Assembly (NCBI GenBank): GCA_036346225.1
Contig: JARFIW010001090.1
Location: 1,488,001 to 1,552,000, forward strand
Reading direction: 5' to 3'
DNA: 64,000 nucleotides
Source of the DNA: Platerodrilus igneus
Lineage: Eukaryota > Arthropoda > Insecta > Coleoptera > Lycidae
The stretch's first letter is position 1. The number at the start of each line of letters is the position of its first letter. This document shows, in pieces, positions 45,730 to 56,106 of the stretch. Made by a program: the position numbers and the translations under genes. The notes beneath the pieces are model-generated. The model was not told the DNA's origin. It did no database searches and saw only the letters and a list, made by a program, of their open reading frames with translations.

Positions 45730-46342
45730 ATTGAACTATACTTTCGCGATTCATCAAATTTTATAAAGCCTACTGAACAATTGACACATATAAATTCTGC
45801 TTGCACAGCATGTTATCTGTTGGAACAATTATTAATAAACTATCCTTCGGGCGAAGAAAGAAGTGATGAATGTCCTACATGTAATCGCACAAAAACCTTT
45901 TTGCGTGAGTATATTACTGTAAATATTGCAAATAATGACATTACTCAGCTACAAAAAGTTATAGATGAAAGGTTCAGTGACCAAAGTACAAAATGTACGA
46001 CTTGCAACATTTTATCGAATACGAGTATTTCAAACACTTGCCTGCTTATGGACCTATGGCCGTATATGCGACGGGACAATAAAGGACTTCGCCCTTTGTT
46101 TAACCGAGTTTAAATGCGATTCCCGTCACATTGTAATTGGCGAAAAAAATTACACCTTAAGAGGAGTCCTTGCATTCAACCTTGTTGCAGGTGGGGATCC
46201 TCTATTGATTGGGCATAACACCGCGTATTGCTGGCGGGATAAGTGCCTGAAATGGGAATTGTATGATGATCTTTGGAACAAGTTCTTAAATGTTAGGTCG
46301 CGAAAGACGGAAAACTGTCACATGTTATTATACACATTATAA
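45730..46342 (+). pseudogene. Ubiquitin-specific-protease-like (peptidase C19) C-terminal half, one frameshift
   Basis: Two overlapping frames form one gene remnant. The first (open from about 45712 to 46113) has GQILIELYFRDSSNFIKPTE and then three C-x2-C pairs: CTAC, CPTC (45872-45883) and CTTC (45994-46005), like the zinc-binding fingers of USP enzymes. A switch to the second frame near 46075 gives YTLRGVLAFNLV, GHNTAYCWRD (His codon at 46214) and WELYDDLWNKF, then a natural C-terminal LLYTL and stop. GHxxAY..W..YDD is the histidine/acidic box of C19 deubiquitinases. The N-terminal Cys box is absent, so this copy could not cleave ubiquitin. It lies between the arms of a foldback element, which implies capture by a transposon. 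The exact family is inferred. Confidence 0.75.
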
Positions 46343-46785
46343 TATGTTCCATACAAGGAAGAAGGTTATTGTAATCAAAGTTGTCCTAATGAAATGTGCA
46401 CTTCAATTTAAGTTTTCACTAATGAAATGTTTTTGAATTTGAGTTTTTACAAGTTTTGATTTATTTTAAGTTGTTCCTAATAAAAATTCGTTCAATTCTT
46501 CCAAAAAATAAACTTTTTTCAAACATTGTTCATTTCAAGGCGCTCTTAAACCGACCCTGAGTCTTGACAATGTGAACTTATGGTATATCGTCAACACTCA
46601 AAGTAGCCGTAAAAAATATACATAGTATACCTATATAAATAATGTCTATAATTATTATAAACATCGCTAAAACCTAATTAGTTTACTTTTACAGTTGTCC
46701 TATCTTATTTGCGCACAGAGACGAATCAAAATCGCTCAGAGGGCTCGTGAAATTGAGGTCTCCTTATTCAACTTCGTCTATGGTA
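46343..46785. other. AT-rich 3' flank of the peptidase remnant
   Basis: Contains AATAAAAATTCG and AATAAACTTTT (polyadenylation-like) within 200 bp after the gene remnant. No further coding sequence recognised. Confidence 0.5.
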
Positions 46786-47605
46786 ATAAAGGGCGGATTA
46801 GGACATTGGGGCGCGGCCGTAAGGGCGCGGCCGATAGGTCGCAGGTCATTTAGAGGCGAGGACAGTAGGGCGCCGCCGATAAGGCGTGGAACAATGGGCG
46901 CCACCGATAGCACGCGGGATATTAGGGCGCGAGGACAGTAGGGCGCGAGTCAAATTCCAACAATCTACAAAAATAAAAAAATTTGGTCGTCAACTTTTTT
47001 TGTGTTTTGTTATGTTCTATTTCTTTTTGTATCGTGTTCCTGTATGTGTGTTGATGAGAATGGACAGGTAGAATTTTGGAAATAATCCCCTAGCAGCCAA
47101 GATACTGATCCACGCAGAAGCAAGCATTCTTTAGAAGTAATAAAAGAAGAATCTTCTGGCCGTTAAGGGCATCATCAAAAATTCAACCAGTACGTTTTCA
47201 TATAAACACGAAGAATTAGAACAATAAACAACACAGAAAAAAGTTACAGCGCCCGCTCAGAAAACATTTAATATTTTATTATAAGTTGATTTAATATTTT
47301 TCTGTAACCCTAACAGTTTTACGACCTAACTTTTTTGTGTCTTATGATCCCGACTGTCCCGCGATATAACAACCTGCGTTCTTACTACCCTCGCGCCCTG
47401 TTGTCCCGCGCCCTAACGGCGGCACCCTAACGACTCGCGAACTACTGTCCTCGCGCCCTACTGTCTTCGCGCCCTAATGTCCCGCGCCTTATCGGCGGCG
47501 TCTTAATGGCTCGCGCCTTATATCCTCGCGTTTAAATCACATCCGCCCTAACGGCGGCGCCCAGCCGGCCGTGTCTTACCAGCAGCGCTAAAATGTCCCA
47601 CACCG
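46786..47605. mobile_element. Nested GC-rich inverted repeat (second foldback)
   Basis: The left arm (46786-47090) holds units based on TAGGGCGCGAGGACAG and GGCGCCGCCGATAAGG; the right arm (47190-47605) holds their complements (CTGTCCTCGCGCCCTA, CCTTATCGGCGGCG). Both arms then continue inward with AACTTTTTTTGTGTTTTG and GTTCTATTTC-type sequence, present in the right arm as its inverse (AGAACAATAAACAACACAG). A short loop near 47100-47190 separates them. The arms are strikingly GC-rich in an AT-rich element. The 47000-47130 sequence also matches 51375-51500. Confidence 0.75.
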
Positions 47606-47764
47606 AATAATGGGTGCTAAAATTCACAGGTTTAGAGTTGGAAAAAAATTATTTTGGAATTTGGCGCAACAAATAAATATTGTTCAACTGCTTGGAAGGC
47701 CATTTTTTTAAATTTAAACGGGGGGGGGGACGAAGATCCACGGAGTTGAGGGTTGGTTAAAAAT
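47606..47764. other. Spacer with poly(G) run
   Basis: Short spacer between the inner and outer inverted repeats, with a G9 run at 47720-47729. No gene seen. Confidence 0.5.
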
Positions 47765-48234
47765 TAATGAATTAATAAACGGACGTCCAATGCACGTTTG
47801 CCAAAGGACGTCCATACCACTTTAGATGAAGAACGCATCTATGGACGTCCATCAAAACTCCATAGACGTTCGTTAGAAAAATTAATAATTATTGGATTTG
47901 GGGCAAAAGTTCAATGTATAACTTGGGATATTTACATCTAATGAATTAGGGACGGGGAGGGGGGTCCCCACAGAGTCGAGGGCTGGGTAAAAATAAATAT
48001 GATTTTCGGATTCCGTACGAAATTTTTGTTTCTTAATAAGTCTCACGGCTGGTTTCGGGAAAAATTTGTTCCCCTTGTATTTACATATTTCTAGATAAAA
48101 AAACAACCCTAACCAAAGGGGTGACTGGTGAAGCAAAAAAATCAGTGCACCATGTAGCACAAAAGAAGGTCAAACAATTACAAGTGCTTTCAACAAATTT
48201 GATGAACTGTCAACCACACACCTCACTCTCATTC

Positions 48235-49060
48235 ACTTCATTTCTACAGCACCCCAAATTGTTTTTTGAATATCGCGAATGCGGAAGCAGCACAAACGAT
48301 GGGATTTGCAGCACAAACCAGCACAAACATAGCACAAACGAATGCAGCACTTTATATCCCCCTTTGAAAGAGTGGGGGTGCGGACGTTTCAGCAACACCC
48401 CAACTTGCATTTGAATATCTCGAGAACGGAAGTAGCACAAATGATGGGGTTTGCAGCACAAATCCGCACAAACGTAGCACAAACGAATGCACCATTTTAT
48501 ATCACCCTTTAAAAAAGTGGGGGGTGTGAACGTTTCAGCAGCACCCCAAATTGTTTTTTGAATATCTCGAGAACGGAAGCAGCACTAACAATAGGGTTTG
48601 CAGCACAATCCAGCACAAACGTAGCACACACGAATGCGACACTTTATATCTCCCTCTAAAGGAGTGGAGGCGCGGACGTTTCAGCAGCACCCCAACTTGT
48701 TTTTTGAATATCTCGAGAACTAAAATAGCACAAACGATGGGGTTTGCAGAACAAACCAGCACAAACGTAGCACAAACGGATGCACGCCTTTATATTCCCC
48801 TCTAAAAGAGCGAGGGTGCGATCGTTTCGGTAGCACCCCCAACTTGTTTTTTGAATATCTCGATAACGGAAGTAGCACAAAGGATGGGGTTTGCAGGACA
48901 ATCCAGCACAAACGGATGCACGCCTGTCTGTCCCCCTTTGAAAGAATGAGGGTGCGTTCGTTTCAGTACCACCCAAACTTGTTTTTTGAATATCTCGAGA
49001 ACAAAAGTTGCACAAACGAAGGGGTTTAGAAGCACAAACGTAGCACAAACGAACGCACCC
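48235..49060. repeat. Right-arm tandem units (six of ~146 bp)
   Basis: GAATATC(T/G)CGAGAAC recurs at 48268, 48413, 48560, 48706, 48853 and 48988 (spacings 145, 147, 146, 147 and 135). Each unit continues GGAAGTAGCACAAACGATGG, GGTTTGCAGCACAAACCAGC, ACAAACGTAGCACAAACG and CCCCTTTGAAAGAGTG. There are six units here against two in the left arm. Open frames across it are repeat-encoded. Confidence 0.95.
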
Positions 49061-49107
49061 ATTTTCACTTCCCCACTTGAAAGTGGGGTGCCGGTGAAAT
49101 GCACCTT

Positions 49108-49116
49108 CCTAAATCT
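49108..49116. repeat. Right 9-bp target-site duplication
   Basis: TCCTAAATC, identical to 44803-44811, directly after the right end GGTGAAATGCACCT. Confidence 0.85.
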
Positions 49117-51374
49117 GCTTTACTACTTCTTGCGGGTACGAACCGCCATAGATTCTTATGTCAGTGTTACAGGTGAACATTTATTCTCTAAACTTAAACC
49201 AATCAAAAACTTTATTTAAAATCTACCCATGTTGCAGGAAAGGTTATTTAGAATAGCAGTTTAGTTTGTAGGACACTTAGTATATTAATACAAAAAATAT
49301 TTTTAAAAAATTTATATTTTTTGTTAAACTGTAATGCAATAGATTTCATTAGATAAAAAAATTAATTATGCAAGCAAACAGTTTCGGCGTTTTGTATAAA
49401 CAATTATTTTTGAAATTTCAAATTTTTGTATATTATTTTCTAATTTTTTGTTTATTTGTTGTTAAACCATACCTAGGCCTTTGGCCCATTGTAGTTTCTA
49501 ATATTAGTAATGCTTAAACACAAAAAATTTTTAAAACGCAGGTGTTTTGTCATTGTGTACATCATCTCATTCCTCAGTGCGCAAGGCGTCAAATTTAGAG
49601 CAACACGCGGGCAGCTTAAGACCTCGCTGGGACTGAATAAAGAACTAGTGTTTGGCTAAATATTTTAGTTATAAGAAAGTTTACACATAGCAATATACTG
49701 CATAGGTCTAAGTCTAAGAATTAATAAGCAATGCTTGAAAAATATTACAAATCCCTTTAAAATTGACTGATTTATAAAACTTCCGTTACTGTTAAATTTT
49801 GTTGAAGTTATGAAATTCAGAGCTTTAAATGTGAACCTAGGAACTACTTGCAATTTGCAGATATATATACATATTTGATTCCTTTCTTCAGGAAGTTGTC
49901 ATAAAATTACAACTTCTACTGTACTATAATCATAACAATAATGATCGGTTGAGAGCGATCCTGTGTTGAATGTTGCAACGTTTTAATAATACGCTGTTCC
50001 GAGAAACCATCTGTATAAAGAGTTAGCATTTTAAATGTATAACTTGGTGTATGCATGTTTTTCAGGCAGGCGTTAAGTTGTAAGTAGTGCTTAAAATAGT
50101 TTCATCGTCGTTAACACTTACAGCTTTGTTAATCACTTCAAAAATTAAGCGCATCCTTTCGGATTAAACGCAGTAACCGCTTTATCAACTTCTATTTGCA
50201 CCTGTAATACATTAAGTTTTTAATTAAAGAAAAATCCTGACCCGGATTACAAACAAGCAAGTAAACCCTTACACACCGACTCACTGGATTCTCGTCGGTC
50301 ATAGCCGCCGAAGAATGTATACTCTGCATCATAGAGGTGGCCCCTTTGCTGATATGGCTGTGCTGTATCGTGAAATAGCGGTCGATGCTCCCGCGACATA
50401 ATGTATCATTTTCTATCCTTCCATTTGCCGTATCTCGCTTCTTTTATTTGACACGATACTGTGTAGGACGAATACTCGATACAGATAAGCAATACGCGGA
50501 TCGTTAAACTGCTTCCTATAAATTCTATAAATTATATTGTGTTCGTTCTATATTAACGCTGTAATAACTAACTAATTACAATTTTTAATTAATTAGCTAC
50601 TCCCAAATCAAATATTGCGAAGTCAATAAATTACCTACAGAGTAATTAGAAATTTTCTTTAAACAATCATATATTCTAGCAGTCAGTTGAAAACATTTTC
50701 AAAATAAAAAATTTACTACCCACACAAAGGAATTGTAAGCTTAATATTCAAACCCTTTTAAATAGAAATTTGTTATATTGATTTTGGCGTTTTGGTAAGC
50801 AGATACCTATTGAGGTTCAAGAATTTCAATAAAATTAAGGCTTAGAAGTACAAAATAAATTTTAATGAAGAAAATACAAACGCACTCTACCGGGTATTCC
50901 ACTAGGGATGGACACAGGCATATGTCGGGACAAAAATTTTTATGAGGAAAGTGATCAAGAGAAATTACTGGAAATAGTTTTTAATGTCTATTTCCCCCGC
51001 TAGAGTAACTGCAGAAAAATCAAAAATTGAGTTATGTACATATTTGAACTTTTAGTGGACCAAACTATATCCTCATAAGTCAGGAACTACATAATGTACT
51101 TTTTAACTACCAGAAAAACAATGTTGGAATTTACCGTAACTGCAGAATTCTTATGTTTATAGGTCTTTCAAAATCTCCTGGGTTGTGAGAAGCGCAATGA
51201 AGGAAGCGAGAGGTATCGTACAAAAAGAAAGAACAATACAATATAAGTAAAATCTAAAAACATTAAATTTCCGGATGCGTATTCTGAATTAACTCAACTG
51301 CTATGCTATGTGGATTGCATAACCAGTAATTTATCAACATAATATATATTATAAAAGTACAATGTTTGTATGCG
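49117..51374. other. AT-rich DNA, nothing recognised
   Basis: About 2.2 kb without a supported gene. The stretch 50260-50400 is less AT-rich (GGATTCTCGTCGGTCATAGC, GTGAAATAGCGGTCGATGC) but has no frame or RNA signature that I recognise. Confidence 0.55.
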
Positions 51375-51500
51375 GAACCTGTAACTTTTTTGGTGTATTG
51401 TTTATTGTTCTATTCGTGTGTCATGTTTCCGTGCGTGTGTGGATAAAAATAGACAGGCTAAATTTTTTAAAACCCTTGGCAGCCAAAATACTGTCCTCTT
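51375..51500. repeat. Repeat shared with the inner foldback arms
   Basis: GTAACTTTTTTGGTGTATTG, TTGTTCTATTCGTGTGTCAT, GACAGGCTAAATTTTT and GGCAGCCAAAATACTGTCCT match 46995-47105 in order. The GC-rich minisatellite of the nested foldback is absent here, so this is a partial or ancestral version. Confidence 0.7.
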
Positions 51501-51599
51501 ATTATTTTTTAAGAATGCATATTTCATAGAATCATAAAATTACTACCACAATCCTCAAATTAGCACGCATTAGATTTAGGACTACTCTTATTAATTTTC

Positions 51600-51795
51600 T
51601 TCTTTCTGAAATAATTCGGTCGACAGTGTTTAGTCCAACTCCAGTTGCTGTTGCCACTTGTTCTTGTAAATTATTCATAGGAATGACAGGCATTCCATTC
51701 TTTTCTTTTCTCATTAACTTTACACACTATAATTTGTCTTACTTGACTGTGAACTGTTTTCTTGCGATTACGCATTGTAAAATTAGAAGCTTAGA
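51600..51795 (-). pseudogene. N-terminal helix-turn-helix fragment of a DDE-type transposase
   Basis: On the minus strand the sequence starts at an ATG near 51777 (MRNRKKTVHSQVRQIIVCKV), changes frame near 51710, then reads MPVIPMNNLQEQVATATGVG and LNTVDRIISE. The block P.IP...LQE.VA.ATGVG..TV.RI..E is the helix-turn-helix opening I recall from a widespread insect DDE-transposon ORF. The catalytic domain is missing. Its position, just upstream on the same strand of the repeat shared with the nested foldback, hints at a family link. Confidence 0.55.
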
Positions 51796-52289
51796 AATAA
51801 CTAAATAATCTGTAAAACCAAACATTATTCCGCTAACTAAATTGAAATTTTCATTATACCTACAAATAAAAAACTAGACTGAGTTGCAGTAGTTTTGAAA
51901 AAACTGGTTAAAGTGAATCAAGGCTGAAATCTCATAAATAATAATCAAAAACAATAATAGTGAACCACAAATCTTAATACGCAACAGCTGAGTTGTAAAT
52001 GTTTTTAGGACGCACTTTAACGTAAATAACTTAAATTGGTTTCTGCGCAACAGCCCATGAGGTTTAGAAAAGCCTCTACTTAGCGATTACGGTGAACTGA
52101 GAAGGAAATGGCCGTATGAGTGGCGCCGTTTAGCATACTTACCGCCTTTTTCCTGTGTAGGAGAATGATACTGCCTATTCGGTGTGCAAGGTACATTCAT
52201 TTCTCGTCTGCGTTGCAAAGCGTATCAGTTAATTCATGTTTTTTTAGTTTCGCTAAAAATAAACGATAGTAAGTTGTTTTGTGTTTAGG

Positions 52290-52695
52290 TATTATAATAA
52301 CTGATCCTAAAATTAACGAAGAAGTTGCGGAATGTAATTTGATAAAGAGGATTGAGTTTTTTAATGAACTCTCGAAAGCCTTTGTCCTCAACAATCCGCA
52401 GCGGTTGATAATCGAATACAATAATATTAATTAAAGAAAATTTTAAATCTTCAATTTGCCTTTATGATAAGGTTGCTTTTGTTCTAGAGGATCCAAACAA
52501 ACGCAAGTGTTTGGTGACTTTTTGGACTGTGTGCGACATTGTGGGTTCTGTTATTACATTTGCTGAACAACTTTGCATCACTGCGCAACCTGAAGTCGAT
52601 GGTACAACAAACAGTGGTCTTTCAAAACCGCAATTTTCTGTGCCAGAAGTTAGCAAAGAGGCTCGTCTTCTTCATTACTCTCCAACTCTTTTGTA
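52290..52695 (+). pseudogene. Two coding-like segments, product unknown
   Basis: After an acceptor-like TTTTGTGTTTAG (52278-52289), one frame reads GIIITDPKINEEVAECNLIK and RIEFFNELSKAFVLNN, ending at a stop near 52432. A second frame (about 52455-52695) reads ICLYDKVAFVLEDPNKRKCL, VTFWTVCDIVGSVITFAEQL, GLSKPQFSVPEV and ends LLHYSPTLL. Residue composition looks genuine rather than random, but I do not recognise either piece. They could be exons of one decayed transposon or host gene. Confidence 0.35.
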
Positions 52696-53229
52696 GGAGG
52701 CACTAATAAACAGCTAAAGTGAATTCTTTTCCTTGAGATTGGTAGTATTTTTAAAATATCTAAACTCCTTTCTACACAAACTACACACTACATAAGTATT
52801 CTCTTTAGTGAGACTAAAGAATTTCCATACCACTGAACGTTTCCATTTAGACAGAATTTCAAATCTTCATTCGTATTACAATACACATTCGTACGAATCT
52901 GGTGGTATGCGAGAAACTGGCCGTATTTACAAGAAAGTTAAATACTGACAGATGAAACAGAAGTAGAATAAAATACATTGTCCACCCAATTCTATAGTCA
53001 TGACATTGGCGCCGGGTTTTAAAATTCTCGGGGGGCTCGGCAGACAAGCACAAGATATGTTCTCTTAGGCTATAAATAAAAATTAGAACTCCAGTTTAAC
53101 TTCATAACGACTGCGATTTGCTTTGATAAAATATTTTTGAACAACATTTGAGGTCGGAAAAACATAAAATTCAGACCGTGCGGCAGCGTTAAGTTCATCA
53201 GTTTTAAGTTCTTTTAAGAATAGCAATCA

Positions 53230-53405
53230 GCCAACTTCGAAAGACATGGAAGTTGCCGTAGCAGAAAATTTGTGGGTTTATCATACTATTGCAGCTTTCG
53301 CTCACTCAAATGATTGTACGTCTAAATTAATTCAGTTGTGTTTTGAACCTAAATTCCAATGCGCCGAAAACCGTAAACTTTTTTACTTTAGGTACGATTC
53401 AAAAT
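53230..53405 (+). pseudogene. hAT/ZBED-like transposase fragment
   Basis: A frame reads TSKDMEVAVAENLWVYHTIA, AFAHSNDCTSKLIQLCFEPK and FQCAENRK. The arrangement (an AE.....YHT..H..SF...DC..KL....F....K...ART) matches the segment just before the catalytic region of TTF/ZBED-type hAT-related insect proteins, as I recall it. No flanking domain is present in frame; the related zinc-finger piece at 54364-54850 may come from another copy. Confidence 0.5.
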
Positions 53406-53479
53406 GACATGAACACCAGTCTTTGCTTCGCTTTTAAGCTCCTTTTTTGCTCAGCTATATAAAAATTATTTAGGGGGCT

Positions 53480-53545
53480 TACCCCCTTATAATTTCCTGG
53501 GGGGGGGGGGTGCTCGAGTCCCCGAGCCCCTTCGTACTCAGCGTC
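53480..53545. repeat. Hairpin-prone G/C cluster
   Basis: GGGGGCTTACCCCC is followed by a G-run of about 11 and TGCTCGAGTCCCCGAGCCCC, two short inverted repeats in succession. GGGGGGCTCGGCAGAC near 53031 is similar. They may be the end of a dispersed repeat. Confidence 0.5.
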
Positions 53546-54363
53546 TACGAGTCATGAAATTGCGATTAATATGGTAATGTGAGAAATGTATTCTTTAATA
53601 CTAAATGGGCAATTATTGTCTATTTGAATTGGTTGTAGATTAGCGAAAAGAAGCAGCTCAATATGTAACTGAAACAAATGCGTTGGCAATTGTATTACGT
53701 GAAAAAGCTATGAGATGAATAATTGTTGTAGCGTACAACCGAGTTCGATTTTTAAATCGAGAGATTGAGATATGAGTGTGAAAGGTTGATTATGAATACA
53801 ACTGTATGTAGCGAATGTTTGATATGTAAAATTATTCGAATGATTTTTAACGAATGATATCTCGAAAGCATAATCGAATAGTCGATTTTTTAGCCATAAT
53901 CGATATATTTCGATTATATCATTCAAAATCGTCCAAAATGAGCTCTTTTAGTGTTAGTGGTCGCATCGTTAGATGAGTTTGTGTCTTTTGCTAGTATGAA
54001 ACTGTAGAGTGAAAGCCGTTGAGTTAAACAGTCAAATCATTAATAGATATGTTGTCAATGAACGCAGACTGGATAATGACAAGCAACTCAAATCGTCAAT
54101 TATTGTAAGTATAAAATTAAAATATTTTATAATTCATATTAACCTAATGAAAGCACGTTCACATTATGATTTTATCCATCGGCGGGCGCGCCTATGTTTT
54201 AAACACAAACGTTCGCGCGTAGCACAGGGTGTAACCAAATAAATAATGCCATATTTTCCATAAATAAAGTTGCAACTACATAGATAATTAATATGTTTGA
54301 AAGTATATGTACTGTTAATTTTAATGATGTAGTATTTTGAAATTTGCACTTGCTTGCTTGCAG

Positions 54364-54850
54364 ATTGCAGAGAACCAGCCTCACTACAAGCACGAACCAG
54401 AAATTTCTATTCCTTCAACTTCAATCACGAAAGCAGGTACAAGTTCTTGCATGGAAGCTGAAGAAAAAAGCCCAAACGAAAACCATGTGTATGCAACAAA
54501 CGATATTGCAAATTTTGTCGAAAGATCTAATATTTCTGATGCAGATAAAGAAAGTGTTTTACGAAGAACATGGGATCCGTTACCATCACACAAATGTAAT
54601 GTTCAAGTCATTGGTTGCAAGAAACAAACATTTCAAGTTAAGTGGCCTCAGTGGTTTCCTTGGCTGGCATATTCTGACAAACTAAATGGTGCGTTTTGTA
54701 AATACTGTATTTGGTTTTGTCAATCTGGAGTTGGCAGTGGATCTCACAAATCACCAGAACAATTGGTTAAAAAACCCTTCAATAAGTGGAAAGACGCTAT
54801 TGAGATTTTTGAAAAACGTCCGACGACAAAATATCATGGAATATCATGTT
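54364..54850 (+). pseudogene. TTF-type zinc-finger exon (hAT/ZMYM1-like), truncated
   Basis: An acceptor-like TGCTTGCTTGCAG precedes 54364, and the frame is then open for about 160 codons. It ends with the zinc-finger segment FQVKWPQWFPWLAYSDKLNG, AFCKYCIWFCQSGVGSGSH, LVKKPFNKWKDAIEIFEKR and TTKYHGIS. This is the TTF-type zinc finger at the start of ZMYM1-like/hAT-derived proteins. Similarity ceases after KYHG, where unrelated sequence follows and the frame ends at 54906. Upstream residues are S/T/E-rich. It is a fragment of the same broad class as 31603-32337. Confidence 0.75.
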
Positions 54851-54909
54851 TGGCTAGAACCGACTTACGCGCGAATAGAAGACGGTGGACTTCGTCGCAT
54901 GGTTGAGGG

Positions 54910-55835
54910 ATGATATGAGCTTAAGTTAGACATAGTAACGAACGCAACGCAGCTTTAAGAAAAAAATAAAGACGAATGGGTCACAGAGACAACAAAAACG
55001 CGGCATATGGTAAAATATGTAAACTTTCTCTCGCGTGGGGGTAAGGTATTTTTCATGCACCTGTGGGTGGAATTATTGTCGTTGTGATCATTGAAAGGGG
55101 TTGAGATTTGGAATAGTTCAAGTTCATCCTTCCATTAAGTTGGAATTTTGGATTGTGATGTGTCCAAGGGGCTATAGTTCAAATGCCAAAAATATTAAAA
55201 TGTTTAAACAATACAACGCTGGAGGTCTCTGACAACCTCAAAGCTTTGGAAACCGTGAGTAGAATGAGCTTTTATGTTTACATTGTTTATTTTATATTTG
55301 CGTATGAATTTACATGGACTAGTATCTATAGAATAAGAAATTAATCGAACATGAAAGTAATAATTTGGTTGAACTAGGAGTGGATAATAGTTTTAAATAC
55401 CAGATTTATTAGTGAAATTTAGGTTAGTAAAAGTTTAAACGTCTAGTATTTTTGGTATGGACAATGAAATGATACAGCAAGAATTGGTGTTTAGCTGTTT
55501 TTAGTTATTATGAATGACATTTCCCATAATTGGGCTTTATGAACGTTTTACAATTAATATGAAAGCAGGAAAAATTTGGAGTGGCCAATAGTTTTGTCGA
55601 TGGCATAGAGTTAAGGTCCTTTTTAAAATATTTTTCTTTTAGCAATATTAGGCCAGATTTGAGGTTGAGAATTATGTTTAGGAAAGTATATTTGCAACTT
55701 ATAATCCAATTACTTTATGTTAATGCAGCTTAAGTTTAGATTGATTTTTATTTCAATTCATTTGAGAAATAATAAAGTCAGTTAATTGTAGAACATATTC
55801 AGCTACATTACGTGTAATTTTTTTCCAATGCTCCA
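54910..55835. other. AT-rich DNA, nothing recognised
   Basis: No coding region or repeat identified. Confidence 0.5.
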
Positions 55836-55955
55836 CCCGAAGGTACTACATTGGTCAGGAAGCGAGTTTTTTTACCTGGAAAATTTGGAATTTTGCCGAA
55901 CCCTTACTGTTCCAAGCAAGGTAGAGATTTTTAACGTCCGTGACAACACTCACAC
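55836..55955 (+). repeat. Exon-like repeat with donor site, copy 2
   Basis: The plus strand reads NAPPEGTTL.KRV and then, after the central part, CCAAGCAAG|GTAGAG. It is an inverted copy of 30134-30265, with a frame disruption near 55910. Both copies keep the PPEGTTL coding and the AAG|GTAG junction. Confidence 0.55.
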
Positions 55956-56032
55956 ACGGGACTTCCAGTTTACCTCTCATCCGAACGAGGGTGTATTTTT
56001 GTGAAAAATGCTCGTTTAACATTTTTCAAGCG

Positions 56033-56106
56033 GACCGTGTTGGAATTTGAACCAGGGACCTTGGGAATAGTAGTCACGCACATACCAATTACGCCACAGA
56101 GGCGCC
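56033..56106 (-). ncRNA. tRNA-derived SINE head (Pol III A and B boxes)
   Basis: On the minus strand, TGGCGTAATTGG (56085-56096) fits the A box and GGTTCAAATTCC (56042-56053) the B box, about 32 bp apart. The preceding GCGCCTCTG looks like a tRNA 5' acceptor strand. The 3' acceptor does not pair and no CCA follows, so this is a SINE head or tRNA pseudogene, not a functional tRNA. The body continues through about 55960 (GTTAAACGAGCATTTTTCAC). Confidence 0.65.

Larger units (their letters stand above)
44812..49107. mobile_element. Foldback / Mutator-like element, 4.3 kb, carrying a C19 peptidase gene
   Basis: Outer ends read GGTACATTTCACC at the left and, on the minus strand, GGTGCATTTCACC at the right, followed on both sides by CCCCACTTTCAAGTGG and ATGGGTGCGTTCGTTTG. 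The arms are long inverted repeats built from ~146-bp tandem units: two in the left arm and six in the right. Inner arm parts (45120-45715 and 47765-48240) are also inverted copies. Between the arms lie the peptidase-like gene remnant (45730-46342) and a second GC-rich inverted repeat. Long inverted repeats made of tandem units are the hallmark of foldback elements (FB/NOF) and, as I recall, of some Mutator-like lineages; the 9-bp duplication fits. No transposase is visible, so mobility would need one supplied in trans. Confidence 0.85.

Noticed and set aside
48210..49104. Overlapping 60-130-codon frames with CFCKPHRLCYF-type repeats
   Set aside because: Each repeat equals one ~146-bp arm unit of the foldback element; the frames are by-products of the tandem structure.
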